Part shown: one piece after another, positions 5,186 through 6,328 of the stretch
Position numbering within the stretch: position 1 is the stretch's first letter
Layout: each line of letters starts with the position of its first letter
Source: an uncultured Lachnospiraceae bacterium
Lineage (GTDB): Bacteria > Bacillota_A > Clostridia > Lachnospirales > Lachnospiraceae
Assembly (NCBI GenBank): GCA_946621895.1
Contig: CAMOOZ010000195.1
Location: 1 to 6,328, forward strand
Length of the DNA stretch: 6,328 nucleotides
Direction: 5' to 3'
Translations under genes and position numbers: made by a program
The notes under the pieces: generated by a model
Databases searched by the model: none
Told to the model about the DNA's origin: nothing
What the model saw: only the letters and a program-made list of their open reading frames with translations

Positions 5186-5336
5186 CGGGATCTGTCCCGG
5201 ACAATACAGCCGCGTGCGCCGGACGGATGCCGGGCACAATCGGGCAGGGGAGGAGAATCCGGCCCTGCCCGCCGCCCGGGGCGCATCGCCAAACGGCGAT
5301 AATTTCCTCTGCACCCCATGGCATGAAAACCACGGG
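5186..5336 (-). other. Series of five GC-rich hairpins downstream of tgt
   Basis: The gene-free stretch after tgt holds consecutive potential hairpins on the transcribed strand: CCCGTGG/CCATGGG (5336-5315, one G-U pair), ATCGCC-GTTT-GGCGAT (5300-5285), CGGGCAGG/CCTGCCCG (5271-5241, perfect 8 bp), GTGCCCGG/CCGGCGCAC (5237-5214, one bulge), and CGGGA-CAGA-TCCCG (5199-5186). None has a following U-tract on the minus strand, so none is a classical intrinsic terminator. They may protect the 3' end of the tgt transcript or act in Rho-dependent termination. Small reading frames here overlap the hairpins and are not credible genes. Confidence 0.5.
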
Positions 5337-5344
5337 AAAGCGCT

Positions 5345-6328
5345 TCAGGCGCTCCCCTGAACGCCGCCCGCCAGGCTCTCCAGCATCTCCCGCTTGAACG
5401 CCGCGTATCTGCCCTCCTCGATGGCCCGGCGGATCTTACCCATCAGGCTGTTGTAGAAGAAAAGATTATGCAGCACCAGAAGCCTGAGTCCCAGCACCTC
5501 CCCCGCTTTCAGCAAATGCCGCAGATAGGCTCTGGAATAGCGCCTGCAGGCAGGGCAGCCGCAGCCCTCCTCGATCGGTGCCTCATCCCGCTCAAACCGG
5601 GCATTCAGCAGGTTCAGCTTTCCGCGGCTGGTGTATGCATGGCCATGGCGGCCGTTTCTGGAGGGATAGACGCAGTCGAAAAAATCAACTCCACGCTCCA
5701 CGCCCTCGAGAATGTTTTCCGGCGTTCCGACACCCATCAGATAGGTGGGCTTATCCGCCGGCAGATGGGGAACGGTAACCTCCAGGATATGATACATCTG
5801 CTCGTGGCTTTCCCCTACCGCCAGTCCGCCGATCGCATAGCCGTCCAGCTCCAGCTCGGCGATCCTTTTTGCATGCTCGATCCGGATGTCATCATAGACC
5901 GCCCCCTGGTTGATCCCGAAAAGCATCTGCTACGGATTGGGATGCTCCCCCGAGGCATTCAGGCGCTTCAATTCGTCCCTGCAGCGCAAAAGCCATCGCC
6001 AGGTCCTGTCCACGGAGGGCTGCACATAGTCTCTTTCCGCAAGGGCCGGCGGGCACTCATCAAAGGCCATGGCCACGGTGCTCCCCAGCCTGCTCTGGAT
6101 CCGGATGCTCTCCTCCGGCCCCATGAAGATCAGCCTGCCGTCCACATGGGAATGGAAGGTGACCCCCTCCTCTTTGATCTTTCGCAGCTCCGCCAGGGAA
6201 AACACCTGAAAGCCGCCGGAATCCGTAAGCGTGGGCCTGTCCCAATGCATAAAGCCCTTCAGCCCGCCCAGCGCCTCCACCGTCTCCTCCCCGGGACGCA
6301 CATGCAGATGATAGGTGTTGGAGAGCGC
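5345..6328 (-). pseudogene. tgt: Queuine/preQ1 tRNA-ribosyltransferase, N-terminus outside window, interrupted by an in-frame TAG
   Basis: tRNA-guanine transglycosylase exchanges the wobble guanine of GU(N)-anticodon tRNAs for preQ1 on the queuosine pathway. From the window edge, 327 codons are visible, starting at ALSNTYHL; about 50 N-terminal residues are missing. Key residues are present: DSGGF with the substrate-binding Asp at visible residue 36, AFDEC with Asp90, GGLAVGE (167-173), the nucleophile Asp218 in FFDCVYPSRNGR, and the zinc ligands CxCxxC (256, 258, 261) plus His287. Codon 133 (5932-5930) is TAG, in the same frame between HPNP and QMLFGINQG, with no other damage on either side. 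The pieces are 5930 to beyond 6328 and 5345-5926. Each lacks essential residues, so neither alone should be active. A recent nonsense mutation, a sequencing error or UAG readthrough would all fit. The gene ends in TGA. Confidence 0.9.
5930..5932 (-). other. In-frame amber codon inside tgt
   Basis: TAG followed by CAG then ATG on the minus strand, in a loop just before the conserved FGINQG strand of TGT. It is one substitution from CAG, AAG or GAG, residues plausible at this variable position. The ATG at 5926 is three bases downstream and could in principle allow reinitiation, but no ribosome site lies at normal spacing (the nearest purine-rich run, GGGGGAG, is more than 15 bases away). Confidence 0.9.

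Noticed and set aside
5285..5300. Hairpin ATCGCC-AAAC-GGCGAT as a plus-strand terminator
   Set aside because: Only a short, interrupted T-run follows on the plus strand, and there is no plus-strand gene to terminate.
5033..5319. Two overlapping minus-strand small frames in the tgt-yajC gap (93 and 72 codons)
   Set aside because: They run through the hairpin cluster, the promoter and the folded leader, have an odd Arg/Pro/Ser-rich composition, and no conserved character.

Overview
All recognisable genes lie on the minus strand. The window looks like chromosomal DNA from an obligately anaerobic Firmicute, probably Lachnospiraceae or a related gut Clostridia. The basis is the oxygen-sensitive class III ribonucleotide reductase pair nrdD/nrdG, the tgt-yajC neighbourhood, strong GGAGG-type ribosome binding sites, sigma-A-type promoters and a moderately GC-rich composition (judged by eye, not computed). 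The genus cannot be named from this sequence.

Reading in transcription order, right to left: (1) 6328-5345, tRNA-guanine transglycosylase (tgt), with its N-terminus beyond the right edge and an in-frame TAG at 5932-5930 that splits an otherwise intact protein. (2) 5344-4979, a 366-base gene-free gap. Its tgt side holds a series of GC-rich hairpins, then comes a promoter with an extended -10 (5182-5153), then a leader of about 168 nt with an 11-bp closing stem enclosing two hairpins, which resembles a riboswitch or other cis-regulatory RNA. (3) 4978-4655, yajC, ending in an A/T-rich palindromic terminator. (4) A near-consensus promoter (4631-4603) drives a 61-residue single-span membrane protein (4573-4388), followed by an intrinsic terminator (4359-4332). 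(5) 4300-1514, a tightly packed deoxynucleotide operon nrdD-nrdG-dut with overlapping ends: class III ribonucleotide reductase, its radical-SAM activase, and a dUTPase. (6) 1471-1, an autonomous regulator-transporter unit: a promoter with a palindromic candidate operator, a TetR-family repressor, and the first 264 residues of an MMPL/RND-type membrane exporter that runs off the left edge.

The genes form three functional groups: tRNA queuosine modification with a secretion accessory (tgt, yajC), dNTP supply and dUTP removal without oxygen (nrdDG-dut), and a locally regulated efflux system (tetR-MMPL). The points most worth following up are the amber codon in tgt, the folded RNA predicted in the yajC leader, and the terminator only about 30 bases before nrdD with no other visible nrdD promoter. 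No mobile element, CRISPR array, tRNA or rRNA was seen, and no plus-strand gene is supported.
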